The notes beneath the pieces are model-generated. The model did no database searches. It was not told the DNA's origin and saw only the letters and a program-made list of their open reading frames with translations. From Cardiocondyla obscurior (taxonomy: Eukaryota; Arthropoda; Insecta; Hymenoptera; Formicidae), in NCBI RefSeq assembly GCF_019399895.1, contig NC_091887.1, forward strand, positions 682,001 to 746,000: DNA of 64,000 bases, given 5' to 3'. Made by a program: the position numbers and the translations under genes. Positions 1 through 11,398 of this stretch are shown here, piece by piece (positions within the stretch are counted from its first letter, which is position 1; each line of letters begins with the position of its first letter).

Positions 1-210
1 CGAAATTCTAATATTAGCCCGCCGCGCTTCCTAGTCGATACTCCAGCGACTTCGTCCACCACCAGCACCGCCACTGGCACACAACTATCGCTATCATCAC
101 TACCGCCGCCGTCCGTGTGTTGGACCCGACAGACACACTCACCGCGGCGCGACGCGTGCACATACGCGGAACCAGCACGCGCGAAGGAGCCGCCGCGGAG
201 AAAAGGATAA
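1..210 (+). CDS. Possible C-terminal exon of an unknown gene (5' end outside window)
   Basis: Reading frame 1 is open from the first base to a TAA at 208-210, giving 69 residues. The peptide is rich in Ser, Thr and Pro (it includes PATSSTTSTATGTQ and SLPPPSV) and ends in a basic tail (EPPRRKG). This looks like the disordered end of a longer protein. It has no start codon and no visible splice acceptor, so the exon would continue to the left of the window. About 830 bp downstream is an AATAAA, which fits a 3' UTR. The minus strand is also open here (14-232), so a chance ORF in GC-rich DNA is a real alternative. I do not recognise the family. Confidence 0.3.
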   Translation, partial: RNSNISPPRFLVDTPATSSTTSTATGTQLSLSSLPPPSVCWTRQTHSPRRDACTYAEPARAKEPPRRKG

Positions 211-1100
211 GATAACGGGGTAACCGCCTCACCTTCTGCCGAGTATAAATCCGAGATCCTGGGCCGCGAGGACGAGCCTTACATTAGACGGATGCCACGC
301 GTCGTACGGACTTCCGGTTGCAGAGGCTGCATCGCGAGTAACATCGTCGACGCCGTGCCACGGTGATGTGTACTAGCACTAGCTGCACCGAGCCATACCG
401 TCCGGCCGCGCACACGCCGTACGGACATTATGCCGCAAAGATCACCAACTATGGAAGTGGTGGGAACAGGATTCTCAGCCATCGCGCGCCGCGTAAGGCT
501 TATTACACAACACGCGGACCGAGGGGGAGGGCAACGAGGTGGGACTTCAATGCGTCGGAATTCCGTTCGCTCGCGTTGCTATTGCGTACTGTTGCGGCCC
601 GGTCATTCATTGTCCATTGTCTCCCGATTGTTCTGCATTTCGTACTTTACTGCGCGCCGGCACGAGGGCTCGCTGCGAGACAAAAGGTGATTAATCGAAC
701 GGAACCGGAGATAAGAATTCCAACGCACTCCGATTCCTTTTCTTGTTAAGTCCGCATTGTGTAATAAGCCTAAGAATCGTGAGACGCGACGTGACCAACC
801 GGCGTGGCGCTATCTGGAGCGATAGAGACACACTCGGTGGAGGAACGTCGCGTGATAAGACGAGTACGAGGGGACCCCGGAAACGTTTCGAGCCAAGTGT
901 CGAAGAATTCTTGAGCGAATTCCGATGTTGCGGTTGAATATCGAGTGTACATGCATGTGTGTTTTTTTTCTTTTTTTTTTTAGGGGACACTATTCGACGC
1001 GGGTTAACACCCTCGACATAAAACATAAAAAGACACACAGCAAAATAAAGTATTTACATTTTATAAACATTTCGAATTACACTGTATAATATAAAGCAAT
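211..1100 (+). other. Probable 3' UTR or GC-rich flank with AATAAA at 1044
   Basis: The DNA stays CpG-rich to about 940 and then turns sharply AT-rich. An AATAAA lies at 1044-1049. ORFs here, such as 363-749 on the plus strand, have no recognisable content and are probably chance products of high GC. If the reading frame at 1-210 is real, this stretch is its 3' UTR; otherwise it is simply a GC-rich flank. Confidence 0.25.
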
Positions 1101-2969
1101 TTGAAAATTTAACAAATGCAAAAAAATATCTTTAAAAAATATATACATTAATTTTAATAATAATCGTAATTTTAAAAAATAAAAAAATATGAAAAATATA
1201 AGAACAGATGTGTCGAATCAAAACCAAAGTTATCTAATTATAAACCAACATGTTTCTTACACACATACACGTACACGCGTAAAAAAAAATTGTTTCCTGC
1301 GTGGCGGAAAACGCAATTTATTTTTGTTTCTACTTCTTGAGAGATACCGAGTTTATTTATAGAAATACTCCAGTCTGACTGTCAGTCGCAGAAATGAAGA
1401 AGGAAGCGTGAAAGAGGATACAAAGAGAACAGACGGACAATAAGAACCGAATGCAGACATCCTTTCCTGCCTTTTTCAAGGCGAATTATTAATTCCATGC
1501 AAACGGTGGGATTAAAAAATAAAATCGCGAACATTTTAGCTTTCCTCGGTGTCATCGGAATGACTCTCTCCGAAGAACAAAAGCAAGAAAGAAATTAAGT
1601 AAAGACAGAAGGAAAAAAAATAGAAAAATAATTGTCAAGTACCTTTTGTTGGCATGAATGATTTTGCGACGAATTGTGTAGAGTTGCAGTTATTTCTTTC
1701 AGTACGATTCTCGTACCCTCGCGAGAAACTCCTCTTGGGCTCGACATTCTGAGATTTCCTCTTCAATACGTCGAATACTTATCTCGTTTTCCTAGTACAA
1801 AATATCAGATATTATTTTCAGTTCTTGTTAAAACTTATCTGGATTAAAAATAAATTAATGAACAAAACATTAATTTATTTAATTCAAGCAGCTATGCTGC
1901 AACTTGTATTAATATTAATATATTAAATAATTAAATATATAATATGTATATAATTAAGAAATAAAAAAAAAAATTACAAAATATAATACATATTAAATTA
2001 TTTACCTGTGCTGTTCACTCGTAGCTTATCGACTTCCTTTATTCCCACAAAAGTATACAAAAAAAATCTTCAAGAATATTGACCAAGTCTTGACAATTTC
2101 GTGAACGATCAGGCGACGTCTTGGTAAGCTTCGTTTGGTAGATAATCGAGAGCCTTGGTCCCTGCCTCTAATACTCCATCGAAGTAGTATTCGTGAGCTC
2201 GTTCAGGCTGCGATGCATGGCCACGATATAAAGAACAGAGCTCGACGTACGAGGATGAAAGGCTTGTGTGGCACTTTCACCGGATTCGTTTTTCGTCAAC
2301 GAGGAGAACTCACCGCGAGCTGAGACGTATTCGCACTTCACGTCACTCGGCAGCAAAATATCACTGACACTGGCATTGAAATCCGGCGAGCACGCCGTCC
2401 CGGCCGATGTACATACAGCCTCAAAGCACGCAACCGTGCGGCACACATCCACCGTCCGTGCGAGATGAGCGGGCAAATTCGTTGAGGGATCCACGACTAC
2501 TCGACTAAACGGCAGTAACGGCTTCGAGTCGTTTGATAAACTTGAATGCGAACGGAGGGACGAATCAGCGTGCGCCGTTGCGTTTGACCGGCTACCACGA
2601 TGGCGCCACCGGACGGTGGGCAACACGCGCGTCTTATATCGATACTAATCGACTGTCGTTCAAGTTTGAAATCCAGAGGCAATTGACCCGCCCGTTGTTG
2701 TCGGTCGCCAGTGGTGCTCGATTAAAATCCTTCTTCAACTTGTAGTAACTTGGATCTGTCGTTATATAAACCGAACGAGACGACTTTGACTCGAAGATAA
2801 TCGTCGGATTGTCTTGTTCGTTCTACAAATACAATTTTTCACTTTAAACATATATCTGAATTTTTCTATTTTACATTCGTGTTATTAATTAATTTTTTTT
2901 TTTTTTATTGTCTATCCGCTCGAAGATGAGAAACAATTATTGTTCGCAGTAACATAAATTTGCAAAATA
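1101..2969. other. Intergenic stretch with two weak minus-strand coding candidates
   Basis: Most of this is AT-rich with no gene signal. Two things stand out. On the minus strand, 1791 down to 1699 follows an acceptor-like TACTAG and reads as a Glu/Arg-rich, coiled-coil-like peptide (ENEISIRRIEEEISECRAQ and on to a TGA). On the same strand, 2168-2626 is a 152-codon open frame in a locally GC-richer block. I could not join the two in frame: a donor-like CAG|GTAAAT sits at 2006, but its matching phase is closed by a TGA nine bases before the exon end. No function can be suggested. Confidence 0.2.
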
Positions 2970-3906
2970 TTTATTGTCAAACTTATCTTACAAATATTTA
3001 TAAACTGCCACATTACTATATACTAGGCAGTGAAAATTCACCACAAAATTTTAATGCTAATTTAAGATTATTAGTCTTTTTTTTTTTATTTTTATTCAAC
3101 CATCGCACTCAATCCTTTTACACACACATACGTACACACATGCATGCACGCTTATCCATCACCACACACTCCGAATTGATACAAAGGTTTATTTTCAATA
3201 TTATTCCAAATTTACATACACATATTTAATAAAAATGTATTCAGTCGGCGAGGTAACACGTTGCCGTAATACATTGTATCGTAATAAAGAAAGTTGTATA
3301 AAAGAATACTATTCACAATGCTTTCTTTCAAAAAATATGTTGAAAAATTATTTAAGGACACTTGTTGCAGGCACTAGTTTCTCTTCTCGTGTCGACAAAT
3401 TTTTACGAGATGATAAACACAAATTAAACCTAATCTGTTAATGTGAGATGTAAAAAATTTTATCGTATCAAATATATAATCACAGCAGGCAACCAAATAA
3501 GGTTGCTACTTAAAATCATAACGGTACGCTTTGTGAAATATTTATAAATCGTGCAAAGCCACAAAACGTTTCTCCAAGTGTATATAATAAAATAAGTGAT
3601 GTCGAATTACTTCCGCTAATTTATGCGTTAATGTTATAATCGGAAAAAAACGCTTGTACTGAATTTCTCATTGTCACTACAAAAGTACAATTGTTTGCTA
3701 AAGTGAATGTGATTAGGAAGAATCGTATTATTTACAATAACATGTCACAATGTTTAACATTATCAGCATCTTCCCTTACGTAAGGCACGCATGTTCTTCA
3801 AATGATTTGTTTGAACATGAATTACTGTACCTTAATTCATGGGTGCTATACAGTAAATGTAAAAATTTACCATATACGGTACACAAAAAACTTGCAAGAT
3901 ATTCAA
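2970..3906 (-). other. CycE: Cyclin E 3' UTR
   Basis: This AT-rich stretch runs from the cyclin E stop codon to TTTATT at 2970-2975, which is AATAAA on the minus strand and the first strong poly(A) signal I would choose. Small plus-strand ORFs here (2960-3229, 3235-3441, 3750-3968) are AT-rich and show no recognisable protein. The exact cleavage site is inferred. Confidence 0.5.
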
Positions 3907-5890
3907 TTATGTATAATGCAACTGCGGTGTCGGGCATGCTGCCAACGGAGAATTCTTTTGATTACTAGACGGCGGAGTTAAAAGGCCACTCTCGTTCGGA
4001 CTTTGCCGACCAGATTCAGTATTTGTGTCTGAATTGTTCGCGCAAATACTGGAAATTTCCCCGGCTAATCGTTGCTGTGCCTTCTCTAACATATTTAAAT
4101 CGACCACGTGAGTCTGTATGCGATGCGACTCATCCACAACAATATTAGGTACAGTGGCCTTTAGTCCGGATCCGGTATGCGTGTCCACAGGTGTAATTGT
4201 GGACCGTAAGAGGGATTGGGATTCCTCTTCCGCGACAGTAGTAGCGAACGCTGTGAGCCACTTGACGCAAGAAGACAGCTGTTCCCACGACAATCGGGAC
4301 ACCCTTAATGCACATTCCCTCCCTTGGGTATGGTAAATTGCTGCTGCAGCTATATGACTGTACGGAAATTTTAAGCAGCCTTCGTCTAAAGTCGCCAAAT
4401 CTAATAATTGAGCCGCTTGCGAATATTGCAAACCACCATACTGTGGATATATGAAAGTGTTTGGTCTGGACGAGTCGCCCGATTCAATTTGCATATAAAT
4501 ATTGAGCCATCCCGGAGTGGTTATCGGAGACAAGTTCCATCCAAGTCCTTTTAAAATCATTAATTCTGTTCCTAAAATTTCTTCTTCTGTACAGGCACCG
4601 TCAGTAACATACGCGAATTCCGCGATTTTCGGTGGATATATTTCTTCAACCTGTAAGATTATTTTATTATTAATTTTATATTCCGATTTGCTAAATGCAG
4701 ATATATTTTTATTGTAAAAATTAAAAGTCAAAAGTTTTATTTAATATTTTATTATATAACCGTTCGATAAACATAATTCTAAAAAAAAAAAAAAAATTAC
4801 AAACCTTAGAAGCAATAAAAAGACAAGTTATTCCTATAAGTTGCAATTGATTTTTAGGTACATCATGATGAATAGATAGGTATCTGTCTATATAATCCAT
4901 AGCAAGATAATAAGTTTCTCTATGTAATTTGTACACCTCACAGACTTCAATCAACCAGTCTAATAAAATTGCTCTCATCCGTGGTTGCAAAGCTGGATGC
5001 CTTTGAAACATTTCTGGATCCCTTTGAATTAAAGTTTTCTGATCTCCAAGGCACATAAGAGACCATACCTGGGAGCCATCTGCCCATGGAAAAGATGGCA
5101 GTGGACTAGGTCGGATAGATGTGTTGTTGGAAGCTGAAGGTGTTAAAAAACAAGTTGCAGCTCTTAATTCTGACCAGGTAGCTGGCTCCTGCTGCTCTTT
5201 CAATGGAGAAGTTTGATGTTGGGGAGTGTATGCAGCATCTACTGAGTGTGCAGCATGACAAGAATCTGTATATGAAACGTGAGATAACGCTGCAACCTTA
5301 CTAGGAGGATATATGTTTTCTGAATCCTCTGTGAGTTCTGTCGCACGCCTCTTACGTTTCAGAGACTGCACCTTGCCTCCCTGCAAGTAAGTTTGTGACT
5401 TCTTTTCCTGTAAACTAAACGTTATTTCAAGGTAATTATTTTTGTCCGTACACGTGTGTTCTTTAGTATCGTTTATATCTAAAAATCTTTGAAGTAAGCT
5501 GGACGAAAGAAATATTTTCCAAAGTTACTTCCATTTAACATAAAAAAGTTGCATAATCGTAAAAAAAATTTCGGAGCTAAATCATGTTGTTTCGTAGATT
5601 CTTAACGATAGTCGTAAAAAGCGCAATCGAAATAATAATCGGAAAACAACAAATGGTCACAATGCTGAAGGAAAGCTGCTAAAAATTCAGAACAGAAATC
5701 ACCCATGAGAAAAAAGGTTATAGGCGTAAAATTTTTGAGCGCAAATGGAAAAAGAATATTTTTAATCGGGCAATTGATGGGCGCTGAATCAATTTCACCG
5801 TAAGCTAAACGAATCGTAGACCACGGGAGCGAGATATATCTAAAATTTTACACCAAATGGAACGTGGATTACTCACCTGTTCTGTGGCAT
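3907..5890 (-). CDS. CycE: G1/S-specific cyclin E
   Basis: This is the regulatory subunit of CDK2, which drives S-phase entry in the nucleus. Three coding exons read 5890-5877 (ATG CCA CAG AAC AG, donor GTGAGT), 5414-4805 (acceptor TTTAG) and 4650-3907, giving 455 aa. The joined start reads MPQNSLQEKKSQTYLQGG, and the phases agree at both junctions. A basic nuclear signal (LKRKRR) lies near residue 24. The cyclin box starts at MRAILLDWLIEVCEVYKLHR (residue 151) and continues over the second intron into EEIYPPKIAEFAYVTDGAC, close to vertebrate cyclin E. The C-terminus has GLLTPPSS (T433, S437), the CDC4/Fbw7-type phosphodegron that targets cyclin E for ubiquitination. Introns are 462 and 154 bp. 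Upstream 5' UTR exons are possible but not placed. The family call is firm. Confidence 0.95.
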
Positions 5891-7205
5891 CTTGCCGCGC
5901 GATTGCCAACGTGTACAAAAAATATTTGCCGTCTGAATAAATTTTCCTCGAGCGCGCTCGATGCCGGAGACCCTTGGAGTGCGGGCTCGCTCGGTTTTTC
6001 CGATCCGGGGGCGACGATATTGCCGGGAAAGCGATGAAAAGCGGAGGAGCGCGCGAACCCTAAGCGCGCCCGATCGCCATAATGCACGTTCTCTTGACCG
6101 CCTCGGAATTAACGTGTCGGCGCACTATTTTCGGTCGGTGTGAATTTTCCGGGCCGGAAAATTCATCGATCTCCCCCGCGTGCTGTTTTGCGGCTCGCGC
6201 TGGTCTGCAAGTTGACGATAATCCGCGAAAAACCGAGGACGTGGATGTGGAAGCGCGGGAGAGCAGCGCGCGAAACGACGACCAACCCTTTGCGGCTTCT
6301 CTGACGCCCTCTATATGCGGATCATAACCTCAAAAAAGGAAAAAATTTTGGGAATTCTCGTAGCAGATCTCACACACGACTCCGCGACGAGTCCTCGGCT
6401 GCGGCATACCCCGCTATCCGCACTATACTTCGTCCCGTTGCGGGCGGTAAATCGCGATCCGGGATCGGCGTCGTCCCGCAGAAGGGCCACGCTCCGGTGG
6501 CTCGTCCGGGTGCAATTGTCGCCGAAACTGCAGCAGGGGACGCTAACCGTGTAGGCAAACGTACGTTCCAGAGTTCAGGTAGGCTTCGGTCAAGCTCGGA
6601 GGGTCGTTGGGCAATGAACGAAGGGCGCGAAGACCGGTGCCGGGGCGGCATGCGACCAAGGCGACGCGCACGCGTTTGTATGTATCACCCGCTCGTTTCG
6701 CTGTCGTTTTCTCGCCTTGCGGTCGTCACCGCGGCTTCAACGTATTGATGGAGAAGCACGAGCACCTTCGCGTTCACTCTGACACGGGTATGCACTCACG
6801 GACGACACAAGTTGGAAGACGCGTACGCGGGCCGAGCGCGCTTCTGCCGCGCGCGATGCGACCTGGCTGGCGCCTACGAATTGGCGTTTCGCGGGAACGC
6901 CGGAACGATGGCGCAATGCCGTACGCTGTCCCCGGCGTTGATTGGCCGACGTGCGCGGCACAGCTGGCACTCAGCTGATCCGTTCGCACGCACACAAGTG
7001 CACCGGCGTGTCGTACTTGCATTAGCGTGTTGTACTTGCACCAGCGCGCGCAGCGGCCGTCGACCACGCGGGAAATGTGCGCGCGTAAATCGCCGCTTCG
7101 CCTCGCCCCGTTCGCGGGCTTTTCCTCACTTCCGCAGTCGGCCCGCCGTCCCGCCGTTCCGGTGCGAGCCCAGGAATTTCTTGCCACGTATCCGTCGCGT
7201 CATTT
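5891..7205. promoter_or_regulatory. CpG-rich divergent promoter region between CycE and WDR13
   Basis: About 1.3 kb between the cyclin E start (minus) and the first plausible leader exon of WDR13 (plus) is much richer in C, G and CpG than the DNA on either side. It carries overlapping ORFs on both strands, as expected by chance at high GC. I find no clear TATA box. The head-to-head arrangement suggests one shared promoter with 5' UTRs running out in both directions. Exact start sites cannot be fixed from sequence. Confidence 0.45.
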
Positions 7206-8001
7206 ATGGATACTTTCCAGTTAGAACAGCTAAGAAATCCAGTGCAGCACCGTAAGTTGGCTCGCAGCTCGAGAACGCTTCACGGCTTATTTTTACTTCA
7301 CGCGGTTGTCACGAAAGTGCCGGAGTTAAATTACGCACTGTTACACGTAAGGATTAGTATTCTTTTTTTTAATTAAAGTCGTACTTTACTAAAAATAGAA
7401 AGAATTAACTCTTCATGCTCTTATTTTAATAGGATAACACGCGCCGAAATTATATCGCTTTTCTTCCGCACAAATTACGCGATTAAAAATGATTAATCGT
7501 GGTACTCATAATTCGTCGAGGTATTTAAAATTAATTATTTTCATGCATTTTTGAACGTATTGTACTTACGATTCGAGGTGTCTACTGTTTTATCCACAAA
7601 CAGTTGTAATCTCGGAAAGCGATCACGACATGGCGCTTTTGTCACGGCGTCTTTTTTACGAGAGATCTGGTCATCTAATTCGCGAGTTGTTTATGGCGTT
7701 TCGGTCGGACACCAACATGGCGCGCTGCGCGCGCGTGCATGTACGCGTACTGACGCATACACTCATTAACACTCATTAATGCGCGTGTCGAGTAATCAGA
7801 ATTTTTCATGAAATGGCATTAACGTTACGTTTCACCTTTAAAGAGTTTAACGACCTACATATGACTGGTAAATCTGAAGGAGGCAAATCTAAAGGAGACT
7901 GTCCTTCTCACCCGATTGCTCAGAAATTTTAATTATCCTAGAAATACGGATTTTGATTTACAGCTCCTGGTTCACCGTCAAACAAATTCGGTTCTGTTTA
8001 A
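7206..8001 (+). other. Candidate WDR13 leader exons with a spliced 27-codon upstream ORF
   Basis: An ATG at 7206 opens a frame reading MDTFQLEQLRNPVQH up to a donor at 7252 (ACC|GTAAGT). A good acceptor (TTTTGATTTACAG) ends at 7963. Joining 7251 to 7964 keeps the frame, which continues PPGSPSNKFGSV and stops at 7999-8001, ahead of the WDR13 start at 8168. This could be an upstream ORF in the WDR13 mRNA. Unspliced, the frame runs on for 56 codons. Transcription is inferred. Confidence 0.35.
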
Positions 8002-8167
8002 TCCGGAATTAAAGCGAAACCGGGAAGAAATCGTTCTTGTCTCGTTCGAGTTTTAATGCTGCTCGCGCACATCGGCGCACGTTTCTCAAACTGTAACGAG
8101 TCGTTGATGGAATGCTTGTACTTTGACGTGTTTCTGGAAGGTATCGTGTAACGTTCCATGTACGTAA

Positions 8168-9735
8168 ATGACAGAGGTACAAGTCGAGGCTGGCGCATCG
8201 AAGAAGATGGCCACTACGTGGCATCAGCAGGTATTCGCACTTGACGCGAAGTATAATACTCTGAGGGCTAACAAGCTCCCCAGTCTTGGTAAGTCTGAGC
8301 TTCGTTCGCCGTTTATTTTAGTCGGATGAGAGCTCTTGGTGATTCTTGGACTCTACAGGTATGCTGTATATTCGCCGAAGAAACCAACTGCTTCGGGAGA
8401 AATTTTCTACAGACCCGGAAATTGGCGCGAGGTACTTGAAGCTGCGATCCGAATTGCTGAGGCGGCGTTATGGCGAGAAACTAGAGCAGAACAGTGTGGG
8501 GAGCCTCACGATAAGCGAGGAATCGTCGTCAGAGAAGAAAACGAAGCATCAAAATGTACAACGAAAATCAACCGCTGAGAGCTTCGCTTTCGCTGGGGTG
8601 CACCACGTTTTTGATCAGCACAAGGCACCTGTAACAATGCTCAAATTTGCGAACAATGATAGGTATAAATTATGCTGCGCATCACTAGACGGTACCTTAT
8701 CTATATGCGAGGTCGCCAGCACACCTCCGAAAGTGATTGCTCTCCTGGAAGGGCATCGTAACGGCGTAACTGCACTCGATTGGAGTATTAGCAACGATCT
8801 TATCGTTTCTTCGTCTTTGGACGCTACGATAAGGCTATGGAAAGTATGCGCGGACGTTGAGCCAACTTGCTTGCGAGTGGTGAACGATCAACAGCGAGCG
8901 GAGGTCCTGTGTTGCAATTTTATCCCCGCCAATAATAATTTGGTGATAGCTGGCAACTCTCAAGGCTTGATTCAGATTTTAAATGTATCCACCGGTATAT
9001 ACACACGAGGCGGCTCTTGCAAAATTGGTGGGAAGGTCGGTTTTTACTTCGAAAAAAAAAATACAATGTTAAAAAAATACATTCAATGACTGTGTTACGT
9101 TTTCAGATTCTTTCTCTAGCGTGCGAGGGCAGCGGTGGCTTGGTAATCTGGGCGGGCAATGACAGAGGCGTTGTAGTGGCCTTCCGATTAGAACCTGGCA
9201 TAGGACGATTGACTAAGTTGCAGAGAGTGCAAGAAACCGGTGGAATGATTACTAGTCTCTCCTGGCGTTCCTGGTTATCAAAGGATGCACCTTGGGCTGC
9301 TTTATTAATAAGCAGCGCGTGTAACGCCGTGCTGTTGTATCGCGTCGCGGACAATCATGGTTCTTTATATTTCTGGAAAAAATATCCCATCAAGCATAGG
9401 TATTATTTTTATTGTTATCCGAAACATGTTACTCATTTTCTTCTTTTAATATTTTTATTTACGATATCGCATACTTTTTTTTTTGCAGACTTTATCCTTT
9501 AAGATCTACTTTCTGTCCGCAAATGGGCGCGTGCTTAATAGCCACAGGATCGGAAGATTGTGCCATTCATTTGTTGGATTCGGCGAGAGAAGGAAAGGCT
9601 GCTAGAATCAATCGACTGCACGGCCATGCAACACCCGTATTAGCTTTGGCCTTTAATTATGACGAATCTTTACTTGCATCCGCAGATAACGATGGGTTGA
9701 TTATCCTGTGGCGTAATCATCAACGTAATCTATAA
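8168..9735 (+). CDS. Wdr13: WD repeat-containing protein 13 (WDR13)
   Basis: This is a nuclear WD40 beta-propeller protein; the vertebrate orthologue is linked to chromatin and nuclear-receptor regulation. Coding exons are 8168-8288, 8359-9035, 9107-9399 and 9489-9735, all with GT-AG introns and matching phase. The product is 445 aa from the ATG at 8168, which has an in-frame TAA just before it, or 432 aa from the ATG at 8207. The second start, MATTWHQQVFALDAKYN, matches vertebrate WDR13 (MAAVWQQVLAVDARYN) better. Other family signatures are YIRRRNQLLRE, YAFAG-like SFAFAGVHHVFDQH, SSSLDATIRLWK, VIWAGNDRG, LLYRVADN and SLLASADNDGLIILWR. It is somewhat shorter than the human protein (about 485 aa), mainly through a shorter N-terminal linker. 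AATAAA follows at 9938. Confidence 0.93.
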
Positions 9736-9937
9736 AATATTCTGTGCAACCTTAATTAAATTAAAAAAATTACATGTACGTAAAAAAGGAACATGATGTA
9801 TAAATGTGTACATATAGATTTACAAAATCTCGAGATCAAAGTATTAATATTATTATATATTTTTACGATAAATATACGAATAAAAAAATTAAAGAGTGCT
9901 GTATATAGAAAATTAAAATATTTATATAGTTTGATGA

Positions 9938-9943
9938 AATAAA
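9938..9943 (+). terminator. Poly(A) signal of WDR13 (AATAAA)
   Basis: A canonical AATAAA lies about 200 bp after the WDR13 stop codon. A T-rich element follows at about 9947, which suits cleavage near 9955-9965. The opposing LMTK poly(A) signal begins 37 bp further on. Confidence 0.55.
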
Positions 9944-9979
9944 CTCTTTTTTTTCGGTATAACAATATATTAATTGTTT

Positions 9980-11398
9980 TTTATTTTAGCTTATGTCATA
10001 ATGAGCACAAAGCAGTATCAGTAGTAATAGGTGTGGTAAGAGCGAGAGCTGTGACAGCAGCGATTCGTTTGTATATTTTCTTAATATCGTGTGCAATATT
10101 GTGAAACGGTGGTACAAATTCCCACATGATTTTTTTACGACGCTAACTATATTTGCATTTCGATAGTTTCATTAAATCGTTCTAATTACAACAGTCTTTA
10201 TATCCAGGATAAATAATTATAATAACGAGATACATTATTGCAAACAAATACTTGTAAAAATTTCTCTAAAACAGCATTTTAGCGATCGTACTTACGTTTG
10301 TTGCGTCTCTGCAAATATTTTTAGATCTATAGAAATATCTATTACAATGTGCCATATTGAACTTATGGCTATTTTGCATTGCACACTTTCATATTGATGC
10401 CAGTCAAAAATGTACTCTAAAACACAAAGTTATCGTATAGAAAAAAATATCTGACGTTCGAGTGAAACAAATGCGATTCGATGAACTTTCGGTTTCAGGA
10501 CGATACGCGAATTTCTAACTCATTCGAAATAATATCAGAGCTTTTGTCTCGTTTCTTAAATTCAATATAAAACATATCGATATACGCACTATTCTTCTCA
10601 TCACAGATCTAACGAAAGTAAAAGTATCACTACATGGTGTATATAGAAAATTAGTCGTGCAAATATTTTTCATGTTTTTCCTTTGCCGCGCGAATTCTTG
10701 TAACTTTTATATAGGTCGTACAATACTTCGATATAATGTAGAGAGCAATTTGTTAATAATATTTAATTAATATCAAGAAATTATGATGAGTATTGGCAAG
10801 GAAAAACGGGGGATGACGTGAAAGACGGTTATATAGAGTTTCTTATATAGAGGAGTCACAAAAATAATCGTGTCGTTCTACATAGGCACTACTGCTCGTT
10901 TAACAATTACACTATAAACAATAATTATTTACACGCGCAACGAATTTACCGTAATTCGATGTAGCTTCTACAAATCGATTGTCTAGAATTAATACTCATA
11001 TGTCCACTTTTTACAGAGTCTCTCTGTTTCCCCTTTACTCGTTTCTATTTCTGACTAAACTGTCATGCCGAATAGAAAGCTTTATTAATAATATAAAGCC
11101 GTGACTATTTATATATTGACACGTTTTTCGTACTTACCATAGAATATTCATAACAATTTTCGCTAACAAGATCCATTAGACAACCAATCGACTTGCATAG
11201 ATCCGAGCAATAATCGCTGCATCTTATATACATTTGTTCGAGATTCATGTCGTAATAGTAATCTCATCAGTGATAATCAAGCGGAACGCGACGCGTTAAG
11301 AAAGAGAATTACCGCGCTTTTCACGACGAGATTGTTTCGGACGGACTTGGACTACACTGTCTTCGTTCTACAACTTCGTTACAGACTTTAGTCTCATT
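9980..11398 (-). other. LMTK 3' UTR
   Basis: This AT-rich stretch of about 1.4 kb runs from the LMTK stop codon to TTTATT at 9980-9985 (AATAAA on the minus strand). It has no long ORF on either strand. It is taken as the 3' UTR because no other gene fits and the signal lies in the right direction. Earlier poly(A) sites inside it are possible. Confidence 0.45.

Noticed and set aside
363..749. 128-codon plus-strand ORF near the left edge
   Set aside because: No recognisable motif, other frames are also open, and it lies where a 3' UTR or GC-rich flank is expected.
5380..5386. Cyclin E exon start at the acceptor TTACTTGCAG (5381)
   Set aside because: It would need a phase-0 upstream exon, and no in-frame ATG exists in the exon ending at 5877. 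The acceptor at 5415 joins in frame with the ATG at 5890.
6774..7255. Overlapping 120-150-codon ORFs on both strands upstream of WDR13
   Set aside because: They are mutually overlapping Arg/Ala-rich frames in a CpG-rich promoter region; none has a motif or a clear start.
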